Assembly (NCBI GenBank): GCA_022827345.1 | Contig: JAJDTB010000030.1 | Location: 62,001-126,000 of the forward strand | DNA length: 64,000 bases | DNA from: Gemmatimonadota bacterium | GTDB lineage: Bacteria > Gemmatimonadota > Gemmatimonadetes > Longimicrobiales > Gaopeijiaceae | Direction: 5' to 3' | In this document: piece by piece, positions 29,471 through 39,400 of the stretch | Layout of the letters: every line of letters starts with the position of its first letter | Position numbering within the stretch: position 1 is the first letter of the stretch | The notes under the pieces: model-generated | Told to the model about the DNA's origin: nothing | Database searches by the model: none | The model's input: only the letters and a program-made list of their open reading frames with translations | Translations under genes and position numbers: made by a program

Positions 29471-30964
29471 ATGTGGCACAGCGCACTGAGGCTCGCGGTC
29501 GTCCGGGGTACCCTGGCCGTGGCGGCATTGTCCCCGATCGGCTGCGCCCGGCAGCCCCCGCTTCCGCTCGCCCCTTCCCCCGCCGGGCAGCCCGTCGAGG
29601 TCCGCGAACCGGTGGAACGCGAGCCGGTTCGCGCTCCGGAGCCACGGGGTGAGCCGGAAGTGGTTGGGAAGGCCCCCGCGAGTGATGCCGTGGACCTCTT
29701 CGCCGCCGATCCGATTGTGACCTCGGGCCAGGCAGGGGACGAGGGGATCGACGACCGGGTCGAATGGTGGCTGAACCTCTGGCAGACCCGGTCCCGGGAC
29801 GCATTCGTGCGCGGCCTTTCGCGGATGGGCAGCTACGAGGACCTGGTCACCGCCGAGCTGGCAGCCAGGGACCTTCCTCCATCCCTCCTCTACCTGCCGC
29901 TGATCGAGGCCAACTACTACCCGACCGCGGTGTCGCCGGCGGGGGCCGGCGGGCTGTGGCAGTTCATGCCGCGCACCGCCCGCTGGATGGGGCTGACGGT
30001 GAATTCACTGATCGATCAGCGTTTCGACGCCTTCGCCGCAACGCCCTTGGCGCTCGATTATCTGCTGGACCTGAACGAGCAGTTCCAGTCGTGGTTCCTC
30101 ACCCTCGCGGCCTACAACGCCGGACCGGGCCGGGTGGAGCAGGCGATACAGCGCCACGGACGCGGCCAGCCCCGCGACGATCGGCTCTTCCTGGGCATCC
30201 GCGACCGGCTCCCCGCCGAAACCCGCGACTTCATCCCCAAGTTCCTGGCGGCGGTGAGGATGGCCAGCGATCCCGAACGCCACGGCATATCCGGCGTGCC
30301 GAGGGCGTCACCGCCGTCCTTTGACACCGTCGCCATCGACGGCCCGGCCTCGATCGACGTGATCGCGGATGTGGCGGGGGTCGGCCTGGAGGAGGTGAGG
30401 GATCTGAATCCTCACATCGTGCTGGGGATGACTCCCGGGGGCGGCTCGACCGTAGTCCGTCTCCCGGCTGGCTCCGCCGAGGGGTTCGCCGGACGGTTCG
30501 CGGCGATCCCCCTCCGGAATCGCGTCAACAGACACATCGTCTCCGCGGGCGAGACCCTCTCGCACATCGCGCTGGACTATCGCATCTCGCTGGCTGAGCT
30601 GCGGGGGGCGAACCCCGGGGTGTCACCGAGGCGCCTTCAGATCGGCAGCGTGCTGATCGTGCCGGGGATGCGGCGCGACTCCGGGGAGCCCGCGGCTGCC
30701 GTGGCTGGGCCGGGTCCGGACGACCCGCCGATTGCGGATGACCTTCCGGAAGCAGGATCGGGCGAAGACGCTTCGTCAGCGGGGACCGACCGTGCCGCAC
30801 CGACGGGCGGCGAGGTCGTGCACGTGGTCACCCGGGGCGAGAGCCTGTGGCTGATCGCGAGGTTGTACGGTGTCGAGCTGGCACGCCTGCGTGCACGCAA
30901 CGGAATCGGCGAGGGCGCCCTGGTACACCCGGGCGACAGCATCCGGATACCGGCGGCGCGATAG
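29471..30964 (+). CDS. MltD-like membrane-bound lytic transglycosylase with LysM repeats
   Basis: This 497-aa predicted lipoprotein has a signal sequence ending in SPIGC. The SLT domain (about residues 130-260) has the catalytic Glu in LPLIEANYYPTAVS and the family blocks AGGLWQFMPRTARWMG and LTLAAYNAGPGRVEQAI. Two clear LysM modules (HIVSAGETLSHIALDYRIS and HVVTRGESLWLIARLYGVE) follow, plus a weaker LysM-like stretch before them. It cleaves peptidoglycan glycan strands to 1,6-anhydro-MurNAc ends at the cell wall. It lies 3 bp after guaB and is convergent with moaC. Confidence 0.92.
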   Translation: MWHSALRLAVVRGTLAVAALSPIGCARQPPLPLAPSPAGQPVEVREPVEREPVRAPEPRGEPEVVGKAPASDAVDLFAADPIVTSGQAGDEGIDDRVEWWLNLWQTRSRDAFVRGLSRMGSYEDLVTAELAARDLPPSLLYLPLIEANYYPTAVSPAGAGGLWQFMPRTARWMGLTVNSLIDQRFDAFAATPLALDYLLDLNEQFQSWFLTLAAYNAGPGRVEQAIQRHGRGQPRDDRLFLGIRDRLPAETRDFIPKFLAAVRMASDPERHGISGVPRASPPSFDTVAIDGPASIDVIADVAGVGLEEVRDLNPHIVLGMTPGGGSTVVRLPAGSAEGFAGRFAAIPLRNRVNRHIVSAGETLSHIALDYRISLAELRGANPGVSPRRLQIGSVLIVPGMRRDSGEPAAAVAGPGPDDPPIADDLPEAGSGEDASSAGTDRAAPTGGEVVHVVTRGESLWLIARLYGVELARLRARNGIGEGALVHPGDSIRIPAAR

Positions 30965-31006
30965 TCTCCGCGGCGCGGGCGCAGAGCGCGAAGCCGTCGG
31001 CTTCCG

Positions 31007-31522
31007 CTACGGCGCGGATGCGTCTCCGGACTTCCAGTCCCCGGAGCGTCCCCCGGACTTCTCGACCAGCCGGATCGACTCGATCGTCATGCCGCGGTCG
31101 ACCGCCTTCAGCATGTCGTACGCCGTCAACAGCGCCACCGCCACCGCGGTCAGCGCCTCCATCTCGACGCCGGTGCGGCCGCTGATCGTCGCGGTGGCGG
31201 TCACCCGCAGTCCCGGCAGCGCCGCATCGAGTTCGATGTCCACGCTCACGCCGGCCTCGGGCAGGACGTGACACAGCGGAATGAGCTCGCCGGCGCGCTT
31301 TCCTCCCATGATCCCCGCGACCCGTGCGACCTGCTCTACGTCGCCCTTGGGGTTGCAGCCGGTGGAGAGCAGCTCCCAGGCCCGCTCGGAGCACCGCAGC
31401 AAGCCCCGGGCGACCGCGCGCCTGGCGGTGATCTCCTTGTCGGTCACATCCACCATCTTCGCCTTGCCCTCGGCGTCGAGGTGGGTGAGCGCGTCGAGCC
31501 CTTCGCGATCCGGGTCTGTCAT
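31007..31522 (-). CDS. moaC: Cyclic pyranopterin monophosphate synthase
   Basis: This 171-aa protein works after MoaA in the first step of molybdenum cofactor synthesis. Family motifs are LTHLDAEGKAKMVDV, AGIMGGKRAGELIPLCHVLP, and TGVEMEALTAVAVALLTAYDMLKAVDRGM. The conserved Lys and Asp of the active site are in KAVDRGM. It follows the delta-prime gene by 22 bp and is the last gene of the long minus-strand block. A weak inverted repeat (GAAGCC/GGCTTC) lies at its 3' end but has no U-tract. Confidence 0.95.
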   Translation of the reverse strand: MTDPDREGLDALTHLDAEGKAKMVDVTDKEITARRAVARGLLRCSERAWELLSTGCNPKGDVEQVARVAGIMGGKRAGELIPLCHVLPEAGVSVDIELDAALPGLRVTATATISGRTGVEMEALTAVAVALLTAYDMLKAVDRGMTIESIRLVEKSGGRSGDWKSGDASAP

Positions 31523-31544
31523 CTTGAACGCAGCCTGTGGGGTG

Positions 31545-32708
31545 TCATGGCCGTCCTGGCGGCGCGAGTGTCTCCTCCAGATCCAGCAGAAGCGTGGCGA
31601 TGAAGAGTTGGGGATTCACATTGCCCAGCGCCAGCATCCGCGCCTCTTCCACCCTCGCGACCCCGCGGGCGATCCGGTCGGGGGTGAGGGCCAGGCGGCG
31701 GGCGGTGTCGCGCAGGAAGCGCCGCTCGCCGGAGTTGACGATCCGTTCGTCGCGGCCGGCCGCCGCCGCGCCGAGGTCGCGGATCCACAGCTGCAGCGCC
31801 TCCAGCAGGTCGAGCAGGCCGCGCGCCCCTCCCGGACGGTAGTCCAGCGCGGTGCGGTATGCGTCGGCCCGCTTGCCGCCGGTGGCCGCGCGCAGCAGGG
31901 CCAGTGAACGGTCCCGGTTGCCGGAGTGTGCTCCCTCCGGGTCCAGGTGCCCGAGGGCGGCCCCGATGGAGCCCTGGGAGAGTGCGGCCGCCCGGTCCGC
32001 GGCCGCCGGTTCGGCGCGGCACTCTTCGCGCAGGAACGCCGCCACGTCCGGGACGGGCAGGGGGGGGAGGTGGATGTGAAGGGCCCGGGATCGGATCGTG
32101 TCCAGGAGACTGCCGGGTTTGCCGGAGGTCAGGATGAAGCGACTCGCATCGGGAGGCTCCTCGAGCAGCTTGAGCAGCGCGTTGGCCGCCTCGGGGCTCG
32201 CCTCCTGGGGGACCAGGTATTCGGCGTCGCCCACGATGAAGAACTGCTCATCGCTCACGGCCGGCCGGCGATGCGCGCGCTCGCGCAGGGTCATCACGGC
32301 CGCGAAGTAGATCCCCTTCACCTCGGTGTCGCCCTCCGGACGCAACGGCTGCCGCCGCATCTCGCCCAGCCTGTCGTAACGTGCCGACTCCAGCGCCTCC
32401 GCCAGCTTGCCGGGTCCGTGCGCGCGTTTTGGCCGGGGCAGGGGAAAGTACCAGTGGATGTCCGGGTGCTCGAGGCGGAGAGCCTGGCGGCAGCTGACGC
32501 AGGAATCGCACGGCTTTTCCTCTTCCGTGCACAGCCGGGTGCGCGCGATCCACAGCGCCAGCGACTGTTTGCCGCATCCGGGCATGCCATGGATGAGGAC
32601 CGTGGCGGGCAGGGTGCCGCGGGAGAGGGCGCGCCGCAGCGAGGAGCGGAGCGCTTCGTGGCCGCGGAAGGCGGGAGGGGCCGGGGGCTGGCGGAGGCTG
32701 CTGCTCAT
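31545..32708 (-). CDS. holB: DNA polymerase III delta-prime-like clamp-loader subunit
   Basis: This 387-aa AAA-type protein has the loop GMPGCGKQS, a four-Cys zinc site (CTEEEKPCDSCVSC), and the segment ASPEAANALLKLLEEPP. In place of the usual SRC motif it has RSRALHIHL, keeping the arginine but not the Cys. It is the stator-type subunit that opens the sliding clamp with the tau/gamma and delta subunits. The GKQS loop resembles P-loops that still bind nucleotide, which classical delta-prime proteins have often lost. A stand-alone tau/gamma-related protein is the alternative. Its start overlaps the pdxA stop (ATGA). Confidence 0.85.
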   Translation of the reverse strand: MSSSLRQPPAPPAFRGHEALRSSLRRALSRGTLPATVLIHGMPGCGKQSLALWIARTRLCTEEEKPCDSCVSCRQALRLEHPDIHWYFPLPRPKRAHGPGKLAEALESARYDRLGEMRRQPLRPEGDTEVKGIYFAAVMTLRERAHRRPAVSDEQFFIVGDAEYLVPQEASPEAANALLKLLEEPPDASRFILTSGKPGSLLDTIRSRALHIHLPPLPVPDVAAFLREECRAEPAAADRAAALSQGSIGAALGHLDPEGAHSGNRDRSLALLRAATGGKRADAYRTALDYRPGGARGLLDLLEALQLWIRDLGAAAAGRDERIVNSGERRFLRDTARRLALTPDRIARGVARVEEARMLALGNVNPQLFIATLLLDLEETLAPPGRP

Positions 32709-33700
32709 GGCGCCGTGCGGGCGGCCGCGGCCAGGTTACGGATGCGCGCGGCCGCCAGTCGCTCGGCCACGCGGATTGCTTCGATCATGGAGGAGGGGTC
32801 CGCCCTGCCCTGGCCGGCGATGTCGAAAGCGGTCCCGTGATCGGGAGAGGTGCGCACGAAGGGAAGCCCGATGGTCACGTTCACGCCCCTGCCGAACGAC
32901 GCGGTCTTGAAGGCGGCCATCCCGACGTCGTGATAGGGGGCCACGACCGCGTCGAACTCGCCTGAGAACGCCCGGACGAAGACGGTATCGGCGGGGATCG
33001 GGCCGGAGACCCTCCAGGGGTCGGCGGCGAGGGTGGCGAGGGCCGGTCCGTACACGTCGCGCTCTTCGGTGCCGAACATGCCGCCATCGGAGGCGTGGGG
33101 ATTCAGGGCGCAGAGTGCGATGCGCGGCTCGTCGAGTCCCCAGTCGGAGTTGAGGGCGGCTCCGAGCAGGCGGGTGCGGGAAACGAGCAGCTCATCCGTC
33201 AGCGACGCGGCGACCTCCGAGAGGGGGATGTGAATGGTCGCGAGGAGGACCCTCTTCGGGGGAGACGCGCCGCCGCCCCCACCTTCGTCGCACATCACCA
33301 TCCCGACCTCCGGCGCGCCCGCGAGCGCCATGAGCATTTCGGTGTGGCCCGGGTGGTATCCCGCTTCGGCCAGCCCGGGCTTGTGCACGGGGGCGGTCAC
33401 CACCGCGTCGACCTCGCCTGCGAGCGCCAGCTGCACCGCGCGCTCGATCGCCATCCCCGCCGCGCGGCCCGGACGCAGCCCCGCCTCCCCGCCCCCCACC
33501 GCCTCGAAGCGGCACGCCCCCGCGAAGTCGGAGCTGCACTCGACGGGCCCGATGACGACGGTCGCTCCCGCGTCGGGCAATACCGCCGCCAGCGCCTTCG
33601 CGGCGACCTCCGGCCCGATCCCCCGGGGATCGCCCAGCGTGATGGCGAGCCGCACGCGGGGGGATCCGGGCCGCGGCACGGCGGGGACTCCTGCCGGCAC
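32705..33700 (-). CDS. pdxA: 4-hydroxythreonine-4-phosphate dehydrogenase
   Basis: This 331-aa protein acts in the deoxyxylulose-5-phosphate-dependent pathway to pyridoxal phosphate. Motifs include LAITLGDPRGIGPEV, TAPVHKPGLAEAGYHPGHTEML, CALNPHASDGGMFGTEE, APYHDVGMAAFKTASFG and VRTSPDHGTAFDIAGQGRADPSSM. These contain the metal-binding histidines. The first 15 residues are not conserved, so a later start near VRLAITLGD is possible. It overlaps holB and lies 6 bp after surA. Confidence 0.94.
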   Translation of the reverse strand: MPAGVPAVPRPGSPRVRLAITLGDPRGIGPEVAAKALAAVLPDAGATVVIGPVECSSDFAGACRFEAVGGGEAGLRPGRAAGMAIERAVQLALAGEVDAVVTAPVHKPGLAEAGYHPGHTEMLMALAGAPEVGMVMCDEGGGGGASPPKRVLLATIHIPLSEVAASLTDELLVSRTRLLGAALNSDWGLDEPRIALCALNPHASDGGMFGTEERDVYGPALATLAADPWRVSGPIPADTVFVRAFSGEFDAVVAPYHDVGMAAFKTASFGRGVNVTIGLPFVRTSPDHGTAFDIAGQGRADPSSMIEAIRVAERLAAARIRNLAAAARTAP

Positions 33701-33706
33701 CGGCCG

Positions 33707-35050
33707 CTACCTCACATCCTTGATCTCGATGTAGGTCTTCGCCTTCAGCCCGTCCAGAAGCGCCTGCTCCCGCTTCTGCGCGGTGAGCGTCGCGCGGATC
33801 TGCGGCTCCAGGTCCTCGAAGCTGTACTCGCCCGCATCACGCAGCTCGCCGATCCTGATGATCGCGAAGAGTTCCTCCCCCTGCATGGCGAACTGGATCG
33901 GTCCCACGATCTCGCCGGTTTCCCGCCCGGTCAGTGCCGCCACGTACGCCGGCGCCAGCGGCGGCGAGATCTGTCGTTGCCGCACCGTGCCCGAGTCCGG
34001 ATGGATGGGGTTGTGGTACTCGTCGATCAGGTCATCGAAGTCCTCGGTGCGGGCCCGCTCCGCCAGCTCCGTGGCGAATGTGCGCGTCCGCCCGATGTCG
34101 CGGGGTCCGATCTGGGGACGGATCAGGATGTGACGGGCCTTCCGCTCGGCGAAGCGCACGCGCTCCACCAGTATGACGTGGAAGCCGAACTGGGTTTCGA
34201 CCACGTCGCTGATCCCGCCGTCGAGGAGACTGAAGGCGGCATCCTCGAATTCGTCGACCATGAAGCCCCTGCGGAACCAGCCGAGATCGCCGCCCGCCGC
34301 CGCCGAGGCGGGGTCCTGGGAGTACTCGGTTGCCAGCGCGGCGAAGTCCTCACCCGCGCGCGCCCGCTCCAGGAGGCCCTCCGCGGTCACGCGGGCCTCG
34401 TCCTTCGTGGAGTCGGAGGCCGCGACCGAGAGCAGGATCTGCTTGAAGGTGACGGTTGCCGGGCGCTCCTGCAGGGTGGCGCGGCCGACCTCGAAGAAAT
34501 CGCGCACCTCGGCTTCGGTCACCTCTACGGCGCCCTCCCCGCCGTGACGCTGCACGTACAGCTCGACGAGCATTCTCTGGCTGATCTGGTCCCTGAGGAT
34601 CTCCCGATAGCTCTGAACGTTGAGGCCCTCCTCTGCAAGGAGCCGCTCCATCTCCGCCCGGGAGCCGAAGTTCTCCTCCACGCCCGCCATCTGCTCCTGA
34701 AGCGCGGCCTCGACGCGGTCGTCGTCGATTTCCAGCAGCGTGTCCTGGGCCGCGGCCTGCAGGACGACCTGGGTCGCGACGAGGCCGTCCAGGAGGGTCT
34801 TCCGGAACTCTTCCCACTCGGCCGATCCGGCCGCCGGGATGGTACGGCCCGCGATTCGGGCCCGGTCCTCTTCCTGGACCAGTTGCGACAACAGCACCAC
34901 CGAGTCCCCCACAACCGCGACGACCCGGTCCACCGGCTCTTCCTGGGCATGGCCGCGGGCGGCTGGGAGTCCGGCAATCATGCAGAGCAGGAGCGCCGCG
35001 TGGCGGATCCCGCGCAGCCTGCGTGACAGGTGCATCATTCTCATCTTCAT
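33707..35050 (-). CDS. surA: SurA-like periplasmic peptidyl-prolyl isomerase / chaperone
   Basis: This 447-aa secreted protein has a signal peptide (LLLCMIAGLPAARGHAQ) and a SurA N-terminal region (VDRVVAVVGDSVVLLSQL). Two parvulin-like modules follow: one around KQILLSVAASD to GGDLGWFRRGFMVDEF, and a second, shorter one beginning with RHILIRPQ. SurA escorts outer-membrane proteins to the BAM complex. Several ATGs cluster at the start (MKMRMMHL), so the exact first residue is uncertain by up to five codons. It follows the PpiC lipoprotein gene by 42 bp. Confidence 0.9.
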   Translation of the reverse strand: MKMRMMHLSRRLRGIRHAALLLCMIAGLPAARGHAQEEPVDRVVAVVGDSVVLLSQLVQEEDRARIAGRTIPAAGSAEWEEFRKTLLDGLVATQVVLQAAAQDTLLEIDDDRVEAALQEQMAGVEENFGSRAEMERLLAEEGLNVQSYREILRDQISQRMLVELYVQRHGGEGAVEVTEAEVRDFFEVGRATLQERPATVTFKQILLSVAASDSTKDEARVTAEGLLERARAGEDFAALATEYSQDPASAAAGGDLGWFRRGFMVDEFEDAAFSLLDGGISDVVETQFGFHVILVERVRFAERKARHILIRPQIGPRDIGRTRTFATELAERARTEDFDDLIDEYHNPIHPDSGTVRQRQISPPLAPAYVAALTGRETGEIVGPIQFAMQGEELFAIIRIGELRDAGEYSFEDLEPQIRATLTAQKREQALLDGLKAKTYIEIKDVR

Positions 35051-35092
35051 CCTTCCATCAGGTCATCGTAGCTGGTGCTGCGCCCGGCCCGC

Positions 35093-36472
35093 CTACCGTG
35101 ATTCGAGTTCTCTGACGCGCTCCACGGTTGCAGCCAGTCTGGCCTCGTGGATGCGCCACCGGCCCTCTTCCCTCAGCAGGAATGTAACGCCGCCCAACGG
35201 GACGATTTCCTGCTGGCCGCCGACGATACGGGCCAGTGCCTGCTCGACCACCTCCGGTACCGATGCCGTGGCCCCCGGCGCGCCCGCATCGGCGGTTGTG
35301 TCGGGCACCGCCGGACGAAGCAACAGGCCGATCACTTCCGCGCGTTCCCGGATCGCTGTCCGGGCCTCGGCAGCCAGCGAGTCGGCCTGGGCTTCGGTAG
35401 CCGCGAAACCCCGCGCCTCCGCTTCAGCCAGAAGCAACTCCTGCCTCCCGCGCCGCCTCAGCGCGACCTCGAGTTCCTCGTCGGAGGCGGCCAGAACGCC
35501 TTCGGCGAAACCGTCCGGAGACACGCGGGCGAGTTCCATGAAGTCCCCCACGGTATAGACCCCGTCGGTCCACGTCATGAGCGGACGGGAGGCCGCGCGG
35601 CCCGAAAGGCGCGAGGGCGACGACTCCATGAGCGCCCTGGTGATCTGCAGCGCACCCTCGGCCAGCGTCAGTCCTGCCAGCGTATCCAGCTGCGCGATGT
35701 ACGCCGCCTCCGCCACGGCCATCCGCTCCTGCTGGATGAGCGTCCGGAACTCCTCGCCGATCTCCGACAACTCGGGGATCGACAGCCCGTCGAGCCGCAG
35801 GACGTGGTAGCCCAGGGGCGTCTCCACGGGTTCGCTGAGCTCGCCGGGCTGCAGGGCGAAGACCGCTTCGTCGATCGGCGCGAGCATCTGGCCGCGGCCG
35901 AAGGTGCCCATGCTTCCTCCGCGGCTGCCGCTGCCGGGGTCGCCGCTGTAGCGGGAGGCGAGGGTGCCGAAGTCGGCGCCGCCGAGCAGCTGGTCGCGCA
36001 GCGAACGCGCCACGACGAGCACGCTGTCCCGCTGCCGGGTCGTGCCGCCTCCGGGGGGGAAGGGAAGGAGGATCTGGGAAGCGGTGGCCCGTGCGCCGGG
36101 CAGGTCGGCCGCGAAGCGCTCGGCGAGTTCCGCGTCCGAGACCACCGTATCGACATCGATGACCGCGTCCCGCAACTCCGCGAGCATGAGCTCCTGGAGC
36201 GGCTGCTCGACCACGAGTCCCACATCGAGTGTCGCCAGGGTGGTGTCGGCGCCGAGGTGCGCGGCGAGCAGGGTGTAGTCCACCCACAGTTCCGCGACGA
36301 CCCGCGCCACCTGGGTGTCGGGGGGCACGGTGCTGTGCTCGGCGATCAGCCGCGCGGCATCGTCGACCGTGAGCCGGTGTTCTCCGGCCTCCGCCAGCGG
36401 GCCGGGACCGCAACCGGTGAAGGCGACGCCCGCGATCAGCCCCCAGGCAATCGACTTCCCTGTCCGTGGCAT
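35093..36472 (-). CDS. PpiC-type parvulin lipoprotein
   Basis: The start is set at ATG 36472, which overlaps the mfd stop (TGATG) and opens a lipoprotein signal ending AFTGC; the ORF track adds 21 unlikely residues. The 459-aa product has a SurA-like N-terminal helical part and one parvulin domain (about residues 125-230: QILLPFPPGG, GGSMGTFGRGQMLAPIDEAVFAL, VETPLGYHVLRLDGL). A long helical C-terminal half follows. It likely assists folding of secreted or outer-membrane proteins with the SurA-like neighbour. PrsA-like foldase function is inferred from the family. Confidence 0.87.
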   Translation of the reverse strand: MPRTGKSIAWGLIAGVAFTGCGPGPLAEAGEHRLTVDDAARLIAEHSTVPPDTQVARVVAELWVDYTLLAAHLGADTTLATLDVGLVVEQPLQELMLAELRDAVIDVDTVVSDAELAERFAADLPGARATASQILLPFPPGGGTTRQRDSVLVVARSLRDQLLGGADFGTLASRYSGDPGSGSRGGSMGTFGRGQMLAPIDEAVFALQPGELSEPVETPLGYHVLRLDGLSIPELSEIGEEFRTLIQQERMAVAEAAYIAQLDTLAGLTLAEGALQITRALMESSPSRLSGRAASRPLMTWTDGVYTVGDFMELARVSPDGFAEGVLAASDEELEVALRRRGRQELLLAEAEARGFAATEAQADSLAAEARTAIRERAEVIGLLLRPAVPDTTADAGAPGATASVPEVVEQALARIVGGQQEIVPLGGVTFLLREEGRWRIHEARLAATVERVRELESR

Positions 36473-39400
36473 CAGACGGCCTCCCTGGTCAAAGACAATT
36501 CGCGAACCTGATCCCCGGTCGCGGTTCCGTCGCATGCGGGCTTCTCCACCCCGCCCAGCGCATCCACCGCCCGCGCTACCAGACTAGTCAAGCGGGTCGG
36601 CTCTGAACACTCCAGCACCACCGACAGGGGAGAGACCCTCCGCACTTCGATCTGCACCGCCTCACCCTTCAGCGCGCCTTCGAGCGCCGACATGCGCGGG
36701 ACGAGATCGGGGCGGAAGTTCACTCGTACCCGGCTGCCCCGCATCAGGATCCGGCTGACCCCGGCTTCCTTGCCGACGATCGCCAGCAGCGACTTGTCGA
36801 GCAGGCGCCGGGTCTGCGGGGGGAGGCGGCCAAAGCGGTCGGAAAGCTCCTCGGCGAGCGCTGCGATCTCGTCGCGCTTTCCAGCCTTCGACAGGCGCCG
36901 GTACAGGTGCAGCTTCTGTCGCTGGTCGGCCACGTAGTCGTCGGGCAGGTACGCCTCCGCGTCCATCGTCACTTCCGGGCGGGGATACTCGCGCCTGCGT
37001 TCCCCTTCGCGCATCCGCGCAACGGCGTTTTCCATCAGACGGAGATAGGTGTCGATCCCGACCGCGTGGGCGAAGCCGGACTGGTCCTCGCCCAGGAGAT
37101 TGCCCGCGCCGCGCACCTCGAGGTCCCGCAGAGCGATCTGATAGCCGCTGCCGAGCTCCGTGTAGTGTTCCAGCACGCGCAGGCGCTTGTCGGCGTCGTC
37201 GGTGATCTTCTCGGGCACGATGAGGTAGCAGTACGCCCGGCGGTCCCAGCGCCCGACGCGGCCCCGGATCTGGTACAGCTGGGAGAGCCCGAAACGGTCC
37301 GCGCGGGTGACGATGAGCGTGTTGGCGTTGGGCACGTCCAGTCCGTTCTCGATGATCGAGGAGCACACGAGCACATCGGTCGCTCCTTCGACAAAGCGGG
37401 TCATGGCCAGATCGAGCCGCCGGGGCGCCATCTGGCCGTGGGCGACATCGACGGAAGCGCCGCGCACCAGGCGTCGGACGCGCTCGGTGGCGGCGCGGAT
37501 CGTCTCGACGCGGTTGTGCAGGAAGAAGACCTGGCCGCCTCGGTCAAGCTCCTTCTGGCACGCCTCCGCGATCAGGTGGTCGCTCCAGGAGATGACGTGG
37601 GTGATGATCGGCATCCGGTCCCGGGGCGGCGTGCGGATCAGCGACAGATCGCGCACGCCGGAAAGCGACAGATAGAGGGTGCGGGGGATGGGGGTCGCGG
37701 TCAGCGTCAGGACATCCACCGTGGCGCGCAGGTGCTTCAGGCGCTCCTTCTGGCGCACGCCCAGGCGCTGCTCTTCATCGATCACGACCAGCCCCAGGTC
37801 CCGGAATGCCACGTCGGCCGAGAGCAGGCGGTGCGTGCCGATGACGATGTCGGCCGTGCCGCCAGCCAGCCCGGCCACGACTTCGCGCTGCTTGGCGGGC
37901 GGATCCAGCCGCGAGAGTGAAGCCACCCGCACGGGATAGTCGGCCAGCCGCTCGCCGAAGGTCTTGGCGTGCTGCGCCACCAGCACCGTGGTGGGTGCGA
38001 GCACCGCGACCTGCTTGCCGTCCTGCACCGCCTTGAAGGCCGCCCGCACGGCCACCTCCGTCTTCCCGTACCCGGCGTCGCCGCACACGAGCCGGTCCAT
38101 GATCCTCGGCGATTCCATGTCCCGCTTCACATCGCGCACCGCCTGCCCCTGATCGGGCGTGTCCTCGTACAGGAAGGACGACTCCATCTCGCGCTGCCAG
38201 CGGGTGTCGGCCGGGAAGGCGTGGCCGGGGCGCGCGCGACGCGACGCATAGAGCTCCAGCAACTCTGCCGTCATCCGGTTGATCGCCGCCTCGGTCTTTC
38301 GCTTGAGGCTCTTCCAGCGCTTCCCGCCGATGCGGTGCAGCCTGGCGGGTGCGTCCTCCGGATGCGCGCCCACCCAGCGTTCCACCTGGTCGAGCAGATA
38401 CACCGGGACGCGCAACACCTCGTCGCCGTCGTAGACGATCACCAGCGACTCGATCGACTCGTTGCCGATCACCACCCTCTCCAGCCCCCGGAAGCGCCCG
38501 ATCCCGTGCTCCATGTGGACGACGTAATCGCCAGGCGAGAGCTGGGCCAGGCTCTCGAGCGCCGCGGCGCCCCGGAAGCGTTTGCTGCGCCGCAACTTGC
38601 GGCTGCGGCGGAAGATCTCGTGATCGGTCAGCAGGTTGGCCGGGGGATCGGCGTCGGTAAGGCGGAAGCCGCCCGCCAGAGAGCCGACGACCAGGTGGCA
38701 CCCCCGGGGGGGGATGCCCTTGCGATCCCCGACCAGTTCTTCGAGGCGGGCCGCCTGGCCTTCGTTGTCGCACAGGATATGGCTCACCGCGCCGCGCGCG
38801 CCCGCCCCCGCAAGGAAGGACCTCAGGCGGCGCGTGTCGCGCTCGATGGCCGGCGGCGGACGTGCCTGGAAAACCGGGTCGCCGATGTGCTCCTCTTCGA
38901 AGACGAGCTGCGGGTGGCTGCTCGCGCGGGCGGCCAGAGCTTCGGGCGTCAGAAAGAGCATGCGCGGGGCCGGGGCCGGATTGCCGTACCGGCGGGCCTG
39001 CAGGTAGTGGCTTTCGGCCTTGTTCCACACGCGCGCCGCGTCGTCGTCCCAGGGTCGGGTCCCCGTGCGCACGAGGATGGCGTCGCGGGGCAGCTTGAAC
39101 AGAATGCTCGAGGGTGTCGTATCCGTGTTGTCCGCGCTACTGCCGAAGCGGACCGGCAGGATGTCGATTCGGTCCGTGGTCTCTGTCGAGCGCTGTTCGA
39201 GGATGTCGAAGAAGCGGATCGATTCGACGTCGTCGCCCCAGAATTCGACGCGCGCCGGCCCCGCCGCCCCGAACGAGAACAGGTCTACGAGGCCGCCGCG
39301 CACGGCGTAGCAGCCGGCGGCCTCGACCATGGGGACGCGTTCAAAGCCCCTGGCATCCAGCGTTGCGATCAGGTCGTCGCGGCGGAGCTCCTGCCCCACC

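Noticed and set aside
30990-31004. Inverted repeat GAAGCC/GGCTTC at the moaC/transglycosylase junction as a terminator
   Set aside because: The stem is only six bases and no T-tract follows, so it does not qualify as an intrinsic terminator.
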